From contig NZ_JAFBDA010000009.1 in assembly GCF_016907995.1 (NCBI RefSeq), forward strand, positions 62,001 through 126,000: DNA of 64,000 nt. The letters run 5' to 3'. The translations under genes were made by a program, and so were the position numbers. The stretch comes from Clostridium sardiniense (GTDB lineage: Bacteria > Bacillota > Clostridia > Clostridiales > Clostridiaceae). Positions within the stretch are counted from its first letter, which is position 1. Each line of letters begins with the position of its first letter. A model generated the notes under the pieces. That model was not told the DNA's origin. It did not search any database and saw nothing but the letters and a program-made list of their open reading frames with translations. Below, in pieces: positions 36,527 through 46,334 of the stretch.

Positions 36527-36881
36527 AAAAACCCCCTGAAATAAAATGTTTTATTCCATATTATTATCCAGTATTTGTATATAAATATTATACTGAATTT
36601 CAGTATTATTTATCTAATGATAAATTCCTTAAATTTAGCTTTCATAAGAGAAATTATGCTGTTAATCATCATTTATTTAGATTAAGTACTTGTACATAAC
36701 GTTTACAAATTTATTCGGGGTTTTACATTAAATAAAGGATATGCTTTAAACTAGTGTTGATTTTCAGGTAGAGCTGTAAGTACATCGTAATTAACACTTA
36801 AAATACAGCCTAAAATAAAAATGCAGATTAACTTTAAAATATAGAATTAATGTTGTAAATTAATTCTATATTTATATATAG
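36527..36881. other. Intergenic stretch, no gene seen
   Basis: Apart from the terminator at 36841-36872 (for the minus-strand lipoprotein) I find no supported coding frame, RNA or operator. Confidence 0.5.
36841..36872 (-). terminator. Terminator of the minus-strand lipoprotein gene
   Basis: Arms ATAGAATTAA / TTAATTCTAT with a 9-base loop; on the minus strand it runs into ATTTTAAAG. Confidence 0.7.
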
Positions 36882-37370
36882 CTATTTACTCTTTATTTCT
36901 TGTAGTTCTTTCTGTAATTCATTTATCATTTCATTGTGGGCATCTGGTTTACTAAATATTTTATTTTGTACTCCTTTTGGGAACATCTCTTTTATATCTT
37001 TTCCATAGTCATCACCAGAGCCTGGCATTTTGTATGACAATATATTTAAATTATCATTTTCTTTTTTAATTTCCAATACTAGAGGTACAGAACCTCCACC
37101 ACCACTTTCATTTTCTTTTAAAACCCAAAGATATATTTCATTATCACTTGATCCTAAAATTTTAAAAGCACTATATGTCTCCTCATCACTCACAACTATA
37201 TCATTTTCTGTTTTATTGTCGATATATTCCCTAATAGTCTCTTCATCTTTTTCTGTAATAGTCATAGTATTAATATTTTTTTCATTAATATTTTTCTTAG
37301 TAATAGCAGTACATCCTAAAAATAAAGTTACAGTAAGTAAAATAATAAATATACTAATTTTCTTATTCAA
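36882..37370 (-). CDS. Hypothetical lipoprotein
   Basis: A 162-residue protein. The frame is open from a GTG at 37385, but that lies inside the AGGAGGGG site; TTG at 37370 has correct spacing. A signal peptide with lipobox LFLGC predicts a lipid anchor. The mature part has a charged helix-forming region and GSVPLVLEIKKENDNLNILSYKMPGSGDDYGKDIKEMFP. This resembles clostridial secreted proteins of unknown function. No enzyme motif is seen. Confidence 0.7.
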   Translation of the reverse strand: MNKKISIFIILLTVTLFLGCTAITKKNINEKNINTMTITEKDEETIREYIDNKTENDIVVSDEETYSAFKILGSSDNEIYLWVLKENESGGGGSVPLVLEIKKENDNLNILSYKMPGSGDDYGKDIKEMFPKGVQNKIFSKPDAHNEMINELQKELQEIKSK

Positions 37371-37759
37371 AGAACCCCTCCTCACTTTAATTTACCTTTA
37401 TTGTATAATAAGTACAGTGGTGTCTCAATACTAAACTGATTTTTAAAAAATATATATTAAAAATATTTTCTATTATTTTGCTTTAATCACTTTCCCATCA
37501 GTGAAATTTTCATTGTCTTACAAGCTTAATCTTTTTAATTTCCAACCACTTTACACTTACATTACTTTTAATTTTATAGTATTACCTTTACTACACAATA
37601 ATTTAAAACAAAGCCTTTTAAAAAGAGTATTTAAGTATTAGTGTTAAAATTTTAAATCTATATAAAATAGATAGAATTTTTATATGATATAGGATTATAA
37701 TTAATACATTACTGGAAAATATGGAATAAATTTATTAGGTAATTTAAGGGGGAAGTTTT
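37371..37759. other. Intergenic stretch with a possible decayed gene end
   Basis: On the minus strand at about 37480-37565 a coding-like string (SNVSVKWLEIKKIKLVR) shifts frame into NENFTDGKVIKAK and stop. It may be the last 30 residues of a lost gene. No match can be named. The rest is AT-rich and empty. Confidence 0.3.
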
Positions 37760-38458
37760 ATGAGAATTGGAATTGTTGGACCATCAGAAGGCGAGATTAT
37801 GCCTTTTATAGAATGTATAGAGAATAAGGAAGTAGATGATTTTGCTAGATTGAAATTTTATAGTGGGAATTATGGAAAAGTAGATGTCGTAGCACTTTAC
37901 TGTGGAGTGTGTAAGGTTAATGCGGCAATAGCAACTCAAGTATTAATAGATAAGTTTGATGTTACTCATATTATAATAACTGGAGTAGCTGGTGGTATTG
38001 ATGAGAGATTAAATGTTTGTGATACTGTAATATCAACAGAAGTTGCATATCATGATGTGGATGAAGCAATTTTAACAGAGTATCATCCATGGATGGAAAA
38101 TATATATTTTAAGGCTGATAATAAGATGCTTTCTATATGTGAGGATATAATAAAGAAAAATAAATTTAATCAGAAAGTAGTATTAGGTAGGATAGTTACA
38201 GGAGAGGCTTTTATAACTAAAGAGGGTAGGACAGAGATAGTTTCTAAGTATAATCCACTTTGTGTAGATATGGAAACTGGGGGCATTGCACATGTGTGTT
38301 ATGTAAATAAGATTCCTTTTATAGCAATAAGATCAATAACAGATACTGAAGGAGATTGTGGAATAGAAGTCTTTGAAGAAAATTGTAGCAAAGCATCACA
38401 TAATTCTATTTATGTATTAAAGAAATGGTTAGAGACTATAACTGGATTTATAGAATAA
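37760..38458 (+). CDS. mtnN: 5'-methylthioadenosine/S-adenosylhomocysteine nucleosidase
   Basis: A 232-residue nucleoside phosphorylase-fold enzyme that cleaves adenine from MTA and SAH. Conserved parts are GPSEGEIMPF (E12 position of E. coli enzyme), TGVAGGID, IVTGEAFI, CVDMETGGIAHVC and the catalytic aspartate in RSITD. The fit to the Pfs/MTAN pattern is good though not identical at VSGDAFI. It recycles SAM by-products, including those of the radical SAM enzymes here. AAGGGGGAAG site; single gene. Confidence 0.85.
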   Translation: MRIGIVGPSEGEIMPFIECIENKEVDDFARLKFYSGNYGKVDVVALYCGVCKVNAAIATQVLIDKFDVTHIIITGVAGGIDERLNVCDTVISTEVAYHDVDEAILTEYHPWMENIYFKADNKMLSICEDIIKKNKFNQKVVLGRIVTGEAFITKEGRTEIVSKYNPLCVDMETGGIAHVCYVNKIPFIAIRSITDTEGDCGIEVFEENCSKASHNSIYVLKKWLETITGFIE

Positions 38459-38598
38459 TTAATAGTCTCTTATATTTATGATGATAAAATTCAAGAAATC
38501 TATTTAATTGCTTTACCAATTCTCTTTATTATAATAATAGGAATGGTTTTTTAAAGTGTAATAAAACAATAATAATAGGTGAAAAAGGGGAGATTAAG

Positions 38599-39144
38599 AT
38601 GGGATTCAATATTCAAAAAAGAACTATAATGATATTTCCACAATTTAAAAATATTAATATAATAGATGAAATAAGAGAAAGATATGATCCACTTGCGAAG
38701 CATGTTAGGCCTCATATTACTCTGGTATTTACATTTGAAAGTAATCTTACATCAATTGAACTTAAGAAACATTTGAAAAAAGTTCTTTCTGGGACAAGAT
38801 GTTTTAGATTAACTTTACAAGAAATAATAAAGATTGATAATGCTTTAGGAATGTATCTATTTTTAGATATAAAACAAGGTAATAAGGAAATAAAGAAATT
38901 AAATGAAAAATTATACACTGGAATTTTAGAAGCATATAAACCAGAGTGGTTAAATGAAAAAACATTTATGCCTCATATGACTATAGGTAGTTTTACTTCA
39001 AGAGAATCTTTAAATAAAGCATTTAAAGATTCTGAATCTATTAAAAAAAGTTTTGAGACAATAGTGGATAAAGTTTCTGTTGAAATTATTGATGAAAATG
39101 AAGACTCTATTATTGAGATGGAAGTGGATTTAAGTGATGAGTAA
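38599..39144 (+). CDS. 2'-5' RNA ligase/cyclic phosphodiesterase-family protein
   Basis: A 181-residue 2H phosphoesterase. The two catalytic HxTx motifs are present: HITL (residues 36-39) and HMTI (about 125-128). The family covers RNA ligases/cyclic phosphodiesterases (LigT/ThpR, YjcG). The substrate is unknown. AAGGGGAG site before ATG; 44 bases before a GNAT gene and probably in the same transcript. Confidence 0.85.
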   Translation: MGFNIQKRTIMIFPQFKNINIIDEIRERYDPLAKHVRPHITLVFTFESNLTSIELKKHLKKVLSGTRCFRLTLQEIIKIDNALGMYLFLDIKQGNKEIKKLNEKLYTGILEAYKPEWLNEKTFMPHMTIGSFTSRESLNKAFKDSESIKKSFETIVDKVSVEIIDENEDSIIEMEVDLSDE

Positions 39145-39187
39145 CGTAAGTTTTATATGAAAATATATTATATAGAATTAAAGGGGG

Positions 39188-39772
39188 ATGATGAGAATGA
39201 TACACAAAGGTACTCAAAGAATATATACAAACAGGCTATCATTAGAAAAATTCAAGTTAGAAGATAGCAAGGCTGCTTTTAAGAACTGGGTTAATGATCC
39301 TGAAGTTACAAAATATTTAACATGGAATCCACATGGTGATTTAAGTGTCACAAACTCATTAATAAATTTGTGGATTAATGAATATAAGAATCGTGATAAT
39401 TACAATTGGGCTATCAACTTAAAAGATGAGAATGAAGTTATTGGTAGTATCGCTGTGGTAGAAATTGATGAAGAAAATAAATCTTGTGATATAGGATACT
39501 GTATGTCAAAGAAATATTGGGGCAAGGGAATAATGACTGAATCTTTAAAGGCTGTAATTGATTATTTATTTGAAGAAGTTGATTTTAATAAGATAACAGC
39601 AAGGCATGATACAAGAAATGGTGCATCAGGCAAAGTTATGGCTAAGAGTGGAATGGAATATGTTGAAACTTTAAAGGATATTGAAATACCTAATGATAAG
39701 GGAGTTTGTGATGTGAAAATTTATGAAATCTCTAAGGAGGAATGGGAAAAAGCAAGGAATATTATTGATTAA
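39188..39772 (+). CDS. RimJ/RimL-type GNAT acetyltransferase
   Basis: A 194-residue acetyltransferase. RLSLEKFKLEDSKAAFKNWVND at the start and the acetyl-CoA segment GYCMSKKYWGKGIMTESLKAVIDYLF near 110-135 are typical. NKITARHDTRNGASGKVMAKSGM completes the fold. RimL-like enzymes acetylate protein N-termini, amino acids or small molecules; the substrate is open. Tandem ATGs at 39188, 39191 and 39197 follow AAGGGGG; the last has the best spacing. Confidence 0.87.
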   Translation: MMRMIHKGTQRIYTNRLSLEKFKLEDSKAAFKNWVNDPEVTKYLTWNPHGDLSVTNSLINLWINEYKNRDNYNWAINLKDENEVIGSIAVVEIDEENKSCDIGYCMSKKYWGKGIMTESLKAVIDYLFEEVDFNKITARHDTRNGASGKVMAKSGMEYVETLKDIEIPNDKGVCDVKIYEISKEEWEKARNIID

Positions 39773-39787
39773 TTTATATAAAGTATT

Positions 39788-39823
39788 AATAAAAGGGATG
39801 TTAAATTGACATTCCTTTTATTA
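39788..39823 (+). terminator. Terminator after the GNAT gene
   Basis: Arms AATAAAAGGGATGT / ACATTCCTTTTATT with a 7-base loop. Confidence 0.85.
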
Positions 39824-39971
39824 ATAATATCATCTCAATATAGAAATTTATTTATGATACTAAATTATATAGAAAATAAAAATATATAAAATTTATGGAA
39901 TTGAAAGATTGTACTTATAATATAAATTAATTAGAATTAATAATAAAATTTTATTGGTAGAGGTGAAATAT

Positions 39972-40796
39972 TTGAAAGTAACAGCATTAGTAGAGAATAC
40001 TACTGTATCAACTGACTATAGGTGCAAGCATGGATTATGTTTGAATATAAAAACTTCAAATCATAATATATTATTTGACTTAGGATCAGATGATCTATTT
40101 ATTGAAAATGCTAAAAAGTTAAATATTGATATAAAAGATATAGATATAGTAATTATATCTCATGGGCATAGGGATCATGGTGGAGGACTTAGTACATTTT
40201 TAGAGGAAAATAAAAAAGCAAAGATATATATTAATAGAAATGCTTTTATGCCACATTATGTATCTATATTTGGTATATTTAAAGGTTTTATAGGACTAGA
40301 TATTTCTAATAAATTTAATGATAGAATTATATTTGTAGATAAAAATTTGAAGATAGATGATGAGCTATATTTATTTTCAAATGTATCAAGGAGAGAGTTA
40401 GTAGCAAAAGCTAATAACTCATTACTTATGAAGATTGACAATAAGTATATTAAGGATAATTTTAAACATGAGCAAAATCTAATAATAACAGAGAATGATA
40501 GACATACATTAATTACTGGATGTGCTCATAATGGAATAGTAAACATCTTAGATAAAGGTGAAGAAATAGTAGGACAAAACCTAAATACTGTAATTGGTGG
40601 TTTCCATCTATTTAATCCAGCAATGAGAAAGCATGAGAGTAAGGAATTAATTAAAGCTATAGGTGATATTTTAGCTATTAAAGATACTGAATTTTATACT
40701 TGTCATTGCACTGGGATAAGAGCTTTTAATATTTTAAGAGATGAACTTGGGGAACAGATTAAGTATTTATCAACTGGGGGTATTATAAATATTTAG
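39972..40796 (+). CDS. MBL-fold hydrolase, dihydropterin phosphate-type subgroup
   Basis: A 274-residue metallo-hydrolase. TTG at 39972 follows AGAGGTG with 6-base spacing; the open frame begins 6 codons earlier without a site. The metal motif SHGHRDHGGG is near residue 60. TGCAHNGI, GGFH and CHCTG motifs follow in the C-terminal half. This arrangement is typical of the subgroup annotated as 7,8-dihydropterin-6-methyl-4-aminobenzene phosphate synthase-like in archaea. In clostridia the physiological substrate is unknown. Confidence 0.82.
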   Translation: MKVTALVENTTVSTDYRCKHGLCLNIKTSNHNILFDLGSDDLFIENAKKLNIDIKDIDIVIISHGHRDHGGGLSTFLEENKKAKIYINRNAFMPHYVSIFGIFKGFIGLDISNKFNDRIIFVDKNLKIDDELYLFSNVSRRELVAKANNSLLMKIDNKYIKDNFKHEQNLIITENDRHTLITGCAHNGIVNILDKGEEIVGQNLNTVIGGFHLFNPAMRKHESKELIKAIGDILAIKDTEFYTCHCTGIRAFNILRDELGEQIKYLSTGGIINI

Positions 40797-40855
40797 AATT
40801 TAATGTAGATATGATATCTAAGGTGCTTTTATTATATTTTTAAAAGTATAGATAT

Positions 40856-40905
40856 GTAATAAAAAGAGATAGTAAGATTAAGGTCTTACTATCTCTTTTT
40901 ATTAC
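40856..40905. terminator. Strong bidirectional terminator
   Basis: About 22-bp perfect arms, from GTAATAAAAAGAGATAG to its complement, with a 6-base loop, between genes ending at 40796 (+) and 41001 (-). Confidence 0.9.
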
Positions 40906-41000
40906 AATATGTTTTCTATGATAAGTAGAAAAATATTTTGATAAATAATTTACTTAAAGTAGGTACATCAGTATAAGAAGATCATAGGCTAAGCTATAAT

Positions 41001-41837
41001 TTAAATGTAACCTAAAATATTTTTTAAAGTTTGTATCTCTTTTTTGTGACCTTCTAGTTCAAGTGGAGTCTCTAAGAAAAATGGTTTACCTTTTATACTA
41101 GGATGAGACATAAAATTAATTATAGCTTGCATCCCAATTTGACCATCACCTATTGTTGTATGTCTATCTTTATTTGCCCCAAAGGGCATCCTACTGTCGT
41201 TTAAATGAATTGTTTTTAGATTATTAAGTCCTATAATTTTATCGAAATTTTCAAGAACTTTATCTAGGTTATTGACTATATCATATCCGGCAGAAAATAC
41301 ATGGCAAAGATCTAGACATATTCCTAATTTTTCATCGAGTTGTACACCATCTAATATTCTTTTTAAATGTTCAAATTTAAATCCTATCTCAGTACCTTTT
41401 CCGGACATAGTTTCTAAAAGCACTGTTATATTTTGATCTTTAGTTATACCTTGATTTAAACCATTTGTTATCTTATCTATTCCAGTATCAATGCCACAAC
41501 CTATATGACTTCCGGGGTGCATACAAAGATATTCTATTGAGAGTGAATCCATTCTTTGTATATCTTCTTTTATAACTCTATTTGAAAATTCATACACTTC
41601 ATCCTTTGCACTTGCAAGATTCATAGTGTAGGGTGCATGAGCTGATAGAGGACCAAAATTATTTTCTTTTCTTATTTTCTGAAACTTTTTTATATCATCT
41701 TCATCAAGAATCTTAGAATTACTTCCTCTTGGATTTCTACTAAAGAATTGAAAGGTATTTGCACCCATTTCTAAAGCAGTTTCTGCTGCCTTTGTAAATC
41801 CTTTTGCAATTGATAAATGAGAACCTATTACTAGCAT
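41001..41837 (-). CDS. nfo: Endonuclease IV (AP endonuclease)
   Basis: A 278-residue TIM-barrel zinc enzyme that cuts DNA at abasic sites. Family motifs are [66 protein letters not shown] and FFLETP, together holding the three-zinc ligands. Length matches the family (about 280). AAGGAG site before ATG. Single gene. Confidence 0.96.
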   Translation of the reverse strand: MLVIGSHLSIAKGFTKAAETALEMGANTFQFFSRNPRGSNSKILDEDDIKKFQKIRKENNFGPLSAHAPYTMNLASAKDEVYEFSNRVIKEDIQRMDSLSIEYLCMHPGSHIGCGIDTGIDKITNGLNQGITKDQNITVLLETMSGKGTEIGFKFEHLKRILDGVQLDEKLGICLDLCHVFSAGYDIVNNLDKVLENFDKIIGLNNLKTIHLNDSRMPFGANKDRHTTIGDGQIGMQAIINFMSHPSIKGKPFFLETPLELEGHKKEIQTLKNILGYI

Positions 41838-42047
41838 TTTTATGTCTCCTTAAAATGAATTTATATATAAATAATTGTTCCCAATAAGGCTATATATAAT
41901 TATTAAATATACAAATTAAGATTAGGATAACTTTCATTAGTATTGTTAAAAAATTGCACAATAAAATGTGAAATATAGAAAATAGATTCTATATATAATA
42001 AAATAACCATGTGTTTTATAAATTAAATAAATTAAAAGGGGAAATAT

Positions 42048-43088
42048 ATGAAGAAAAAGACTTTAACTTTAATAATAGGGGGATTAGCTGTAGTTATAGT
42101 ATTAACAGCTGGGATATTAGGTTATAAATATAAGGAGTATAAAAAGTACTTGGTTCTAAGTAGGCAAGCTATTGATAATAAAAATTATTATGAGGCACTT
42201 AAAGATTTGCAAGCAGCTGCAAATATATATGATAAAAATTCAGATATTAAATTACTTCAAAATATAATTTCAACCTATGAAAAGGCAAATGAAAGCTATA
42301 ATAAAAAAGATTATAATGAGGCTAAAAAGTACATAGATGAAATACCAAAGGAATATGAAGAGTATTCTATAAAGGAAGATATAGATAATCTTAAAGATAA
42401 TATAGATAAAGCTCAAAAAGGAATAGAGACTGCATCAAAAGATATAGAAGAAAATAAAAAAATATTAAAAACTCAAGAGTTTAAAGAAGGTAAGAAGGAC
42501 TTAATAAAAATAGATACAGCATATGCTACAGATGAGCAGAAAAAAGAGATAGATAATATTATAAGTGAAGGGAAAAAGATAAGAGAAGAGCAAAAGAAAA
42601 AAGAAGAAGATATAAAGATACAAAAAGAAAAAGAAGTAAAGGAAAAGGCAGCAAAAGAAAAAGCTGAAAAAGCCAAGGAAGAGGCAAAAGCAAAGTCTAT
42701 AGATAGTTTTGCTGCAACTAATATACCTTTACAAGGCACCACTCAAGGAGGTTCAATTCATGTTGTTTCTCCTAAATTGGGGATACAATTTGATCTACCA
42801 GCAAGCTATAGAGGTAAGTATAGAATAGAGTATGTCAATGATGGAATGACTATATATTATAACAAAGCACGAGAAGGTGGACTTTTAGTTAAGATATATA
42901 AAGGTGACAAAAGTGATTTTGTTGATGGAGGAACAGTGAGTGTTGGAGGAAAAGTATTTACAGTTGGTGGCCCAATGGACTTTAATATCCCTCCAGATGA
43001 TCCAAATATAAATGAGTTTGCAACTCTTTCATCAGGTGAGATAGGACCTATTAAAGTTTCAGAAACTATAAGACCTTATAAAGGATAA
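42048..43088 (+). CDS. Membrane-anchored protein with charged coiled coil and C-terminal beta domain
   Basis: A 346-residue protein. The N-terminal helix at about 5-24 is a signal anchor. Residues 30-125 are TPR-like helices (SRQAIDNKNYYEALKDLQAA, NESYNKKDYNEAKKYIDEI). A K/E-rich coil runs over 130-225. A C-terminal beta domain of about 110 residues (LGIQFDLPASYRGKYRIEYVNDG...) is not recognised. It is probably exported and tethered. AAGGGG site; monocistronic. Confidence 0.7.
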   Translation: MKKKTLTLIIGGLAVVIVLTAGILGYKYKEYKKYLVLSRQAIDNKNYYEALKDLQAAANIYDKNSDIKLLQNIISTYEKANESYNKKDYNEAKKYIDEIPKEYEEYSIKEDIDNLKDNIDKAQKGIETASKDIEENKKILKTQEFKEGKKDLIKIDTAYATDEQKKEIDNIISEGKKIREEQKKKEEDIKIQKEKEVKEKAAKEKAEKAKEEAKAKSIDSFAATNIPLQGTTQGGSIHVVSPKLGIQFDLPASYRGKYRIEYVNDGMTIYYNKAREGGLLVKIYKGDKSDFVDGGTVSVGGKVFTVGGPMDFNIPPDDPNINEFATLSSGEIGPIKVSETIRPYKG

Positions 43089-43123
43089 GATAATAAATAA
43101 AGATAACTTTAGTAAATAGAGCA

Positions 43124-43150
43124 AAGAGGGATTTTTTAATCTCTCTTTTT
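43124..43150 (+). terminator. Terminator
   Basis: Arms AGAGGGATT / AATCTCTCT with a 4-base loop and six T residues. Confidence 0.82.
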
Positions 43151-43357
43151 TATCTGAGAGTACTAAGTTTCTTATTAAAAACTATTAAATTGAGTTCTTT
43201 TAGTATAGTAAAATAAAGTTTAAAAAAACTAGATATCTAGATATATAGAGAAAAGTGGATTAAATTGAAGAAAATCTATATATGTATTATAAAAAAGAGA
43301 ATAATTGACTACTAGTCAAATATAATGAGGGATATTGATATTTAAGTTCAGGAAGAC

Positions 43358-43385
43358 ATTTACATATAACTGATATAATGTAAAT
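43358..43385. promoter_or_regulatory. Inverted repeat over the hydA promoter
   Basis: ATTTACAT-N12-ATGTAAAT; the spacer contains the -10-like GATATAAT. Its position would let a bound protein block transcription of the dihydropyrimidinase operon. Confidence 0.5.
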
Positions 43386-43433
43386 ATGGTAGCGTGCTAT
43401 GTTTAACTAAATATTAATTAAGGAGGAGATTAT

Positions 43434-44816
43434 ATGAAGTTTGATACTATTATTAGAAATGGAACTATTATAACTGCTACCGACATTTTTAGAGGTGACA
43501 TAGGAATAAAAAAGGGAAAGATAAATAAAATAGGTATTTCTTTAGATGAGGATGGAGATATAACCATTGATGCCACAGGGAAATATATATTTCCAGGGGG
43601 AATAGACCCACATACTCATCTAGATATGCCTTTTGGTGGAACTTTTTCAAGTGATGATTTTGAAACCGGAACCATAGCCGCGGCCTGTGGAGGTACAACT
43701 ACTATAGTTGATTTTGCAGTTCAACCAAAGGGTGCCAATCTAAAAGAAACTGCAAGGATTTGGAGAGAAAAAGCAGAGGGGAAAGCTGTAATTGATTATG
43801 GAATTCATATGAATATAACTCATATGGATGATGAAATTCTAAATGAAATTCCATTAATGATTAAGGACGGGTATCCAAGTTTTAAGGTGTTTATGACTTA
43901 TGAAGGTATGAGAGTAGATGATGGAATCCTATTTAAAACTTTAAAGCAGGTTAATGAAAGTGGTGGACTTACTTGTGTACATGCTGAAAATTTTCATATT
44001 ATAAAATGCAATGTGGAAAGATTACTTAATGAAGGAAAGATAGAGCCTAAATATCATGCTATATCAAGGGGGCCACTAGTTGAAGGAGAGGCTGTAGGAA
44101 GAGCTATCAAAATTGCTAAGATGGCAGAGGCACCACTATATATAGTTCATAATACTTGCAAAGAAGCTGTAGATGAAATAGCTAGAGCAAGGGAGGAAGA
44201 ATATCCTATAATGGGTGAAACCTGTACTCAATATTTATTGTTATCAGAAGATGAGTATTTCAAGGATGGATTTGAAGGAGCAAAATGCGTTATGTCTCCA
44301 CCTCTTAGGAATAAAGAGAATTTTAAATACTTATGGAAGGCTATAAGGAATAATACACTTCAAGTTGTTGCTACAGATCATTGTCCATTTTTTATGAAGC
44401 AAAAGGAACTCGGAAAGGAATCTTTTGATAAAATTCCAAATGGAGCACCTGGAATAGAGCTTAGAATGGCTCTTTTATATACTTATGGTGTTCTTAATAA
44501 AGAGATTAGTGTAAATAAATTTGTAGAAGTTACATCAACAAATGCAGCAAAGATTTATGGAATGTATCCTAATAAGGGAACTATAGCTGTTGGTAGTGAT
44601 GCTGACTTAGTTATTTTTGATCCTAAAAAAGAAGTCGATATTACTTCAGAAAAGCTTCATGAAAATGTAGATTATACACCTTATGAAGGATTTAAGCTGA
44701 AGGGATTTCCAGAAGTTACATTAAGCAGAGGGGAAATTATTGCAAATAAAGGTGAGTTTGTTGGAAAGATTGGAAGAGGAGAGTTCTTAAGGAGAAATTC
44801 TCCTATAATTTTATAA
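43434..44816 (+). CDS. hydA: Dihydropyrimidinase/hydantoinase
   Basis: A 460-residue cyclic amidohydrolase that opens dihydropyrimidine or hydantoin rings. Metal ligands include the HTH motif in GGIDPHTHLDMPFGG, a likely carboxylated lysine in YPSFKVFMTYEG near residue 150, histidines in CVHAEN and IVHNT, and D in ATDHCPF. Length matches the family. It overlaps functionally with HyuA/YgeZ in anaerobic purine breakdown clusters. Its partner YgeY begins 25 bases later. AAGGAGGAG site. Confidence 0.92.
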   Translation: MKFDTIIRNGTIITATDIFRGDIGIKKGKINKIGISLDEDGDITIDATGKYIFPGGIDPHTHLDMPFGGTFSSDDFETGTIAAACGGTTTIVDFAVQPKGANLKETARIWREKAEGKAVIDYGIHMNITHMDDEILNEIPLMIKDGYPSFKVFMTYEGMRVDDGILFKTLKQVNESGGLTCVHAENFHIIKCNVERLLNEGKIEPKYHAISRGPLVEGEAVGRAIKIAKMAEAPLYIVHNTCKEAVDEIARAREEEYPIMGETCTQYLLLSEDEYFKDGFEGAKCVMSPPLRNKENFKYLWKAIRNNTLQVVATDHCPFFMKQKELGKESFDKIPNGAPGIELRMALLYTYGVLNKEISVNKFVEVTSTNAAKIYGMYPNKGTIAVGSDADLVIFDPKKEVDITSEKLHENVDYTPYEGFKLKGFPEVTLSRGEIIANKGEFVGKIGRGEFLRRNSPIIL

Positions 44817-44841
44817 ACTACTAATTAGAGGAGGATTTTTT

Positions 44842-46152
44842 ATGAACATATATGAAGAAATAACAAGGCTTGCAAGGGATATGCATCCAATGGCTGTAGA
44901 CTTTGCAAAAAGGCTTTTAAAAGTGCCAGCTCTTTCAGGAGATGAAAAGGGAGTTGCAGATCTTTATATAAAAGAAATGAAAGAATTAGGTTATGATGAG
45001 GTATTTAGAGATGATTTTGGAAATGTTGTTGGGATAATAAATGGAGAAGAAGATGGTAGAACAATAATGTACAATTCCCACTTAGATCATGTGGATACAG
45101 GAGATTTAAGTGAATGGGGCGGATATGATCCTTATGGAGGAGAAATAGATATCTGTGAGATATTTGATCAGGACCAAATTAAAATAGAGAAAACAGAAGT
45201 TATACATGGAAGGGCAGCAGCTGATGTTAAAGTTGGTGGAGCATGTCAAATATATTCAGGAGGCATTTTGATAAAGCTTAGGGAAATGGGATTTAAATTT
45301 AAAGGAAGATATATGTTTACAGGAGTTGTACTTGAAGAACCAGCTGAACAGTTAGGGATGAAAATGCTTTTAGATAATACCTTTAAAGAAAGAGGAATAG
45401 AATATGATGGAGTTGTTTCAAGTGAAGCAACAAGTTTGAAGTTATATTTAGGACATAGAGGACGGGTTGAAATTTTAGTCACAGTTGAAGGAGTGACCTC
45501 ACATGGCAGTGCCCCTTGGCTTGGAGTAAATGCAGTTAATAAATCCACAAAGCTCATAGATAAAATTGAAGAGGTTGTTAGTAAAAATGCAAAGAAAGAT
45601 GAGCATCTAGGAAAATCAAGTATAGCATTAACAATTATTAATTGTACACCTGGTTCTATGTGTATAGTTCCTGACAGATGTTATATAACTTATGATAGAA
45701 GATTTATCCCAGGGGAGGAGTATAAAGATTGTATAAAGCAAATACAAGGTGTAATTGATAAACTTTCAAAGGAGGACAAAGATTTTAGAGCTAATGTTAA
45801 AGTTGCATCAGTTCCTAGAACAACTTATACAGGAAAAACTGTTGAGGTACCAAATATTAAAGAGGCGTGGAAGATTGATAGAGATAGTGAATTTGTAAAG
45901 GCAGCAGCTAAAGCTTTAGAGAATGTAGGACAAGAAGTTAAGTATGGCTATTGGGATTTTGGAACAGATTTATCTGTTATAGCAGGAAGAGATAAGAAGC
46001 CAGCTATTGGATATTCACCAATGCAAGAATTTTATTGTCATAGACCTGTAGATAGAGCTAGAATAGACTTCATGGAAAAGGCATTAGCAGGTAATGTTAG
46101 TATATTCTTATCTCTTAGTGAAGTATCAAAAGAGGAATGTCATATTAAATAA
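44842..46152 (+). CDS. ygeY: YgeY-family M20 metallohydrolase
   Basis: A 436-residue zinc hydrolase of the M20/ArgE family, YgeY subgroup, known as selenium-metabolism-linked and associated with purine or hydantoin degradation islands. Metal-site motifs are YNSHLDHVDTGD near residue 77, GRAAADVKVGGAC near 126, EEPAEQLG near 172 and the late histidine in FYCHRPVDRA. It probably deacylates a ring-opened product made by the adjacent hydantoinase. The chemistry is inferred. Same operon as hydA. Confidence 0.9.
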   Translation: MNIYEEITRLARDMHPMAVDFAKRLLKVPALSGDEKGVADLYIKEMKELGYDEVFRDDFGNVVGIINGEEDGRTIMYNSHLDHVDTGDLSEWGGYDPYGGEIDICEIFDQDQIKIEKTEVIHGRAAADVKVGGACQIYSGGILIKLREMGFKFKGRYMFTGVVLEEPAEQLGMKMLLDNTFKERGIEYDGVVSSEATSLKLYLGHRGRVEILVTVEGVTSHGSAPWLGVNAVNKSTKLIDKIEEVVSKNAKKDEHLGKSSIALTIINCTPGSMCIVPDRCYITYDRRFIPGEEYKDCIKQIQGVIDKLSKEDKDFRANVKVASVPRTTYTGKTVEVPNIKEAWKIDRDSEFVKAAAKALENVGQEVKYGYWDFGTDLSVIAGRDKKPAIGYSPMQEFYCHRPVDRARIDFMEKALAGNVSIFLSLSEVSKEECHIK

Positions 46153-46193
46153 TTCTTTAATACAGCAATCAAATATATATGTATAAGTAAAAG

Positions 46194-46236
46194 TAAGGTA
46201 AGTTATAGATTAATATAATTTACCTTATTTTTATTT
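46194..46236 (+). terminator. Terminator of hydA-ygeY
   Basis: Arms TAAGGTAA / TTACCTTA with an 18-base loop, then TTTTTATTTATT. Confidence 0.75.
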
Positions 46237-46334
46237 ATTGAAAATAAGATTCATATGTTTATGGATGGTGTGATTAATATATAAAATATAGAGTAATAGT
46301 AATAACTTATTCATTAATAAATATGGAGGTAAGT

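Larger units (their letters stand above)
43089..43433. other. Promoter region of the hydA-ygeY operon
   Basis: It holds the terminator of the upstream gene and an inverted repeat at 43358-43385. No coding frame is supported. Confidence 0.55.

Noticed and set aside
37030..37434. Plus-strand 134-codon hydrophobic frame.
   Set aside because: Antisense to the minus-strand lipoprotein gene, which has a lipobox and a strong ribosome site.
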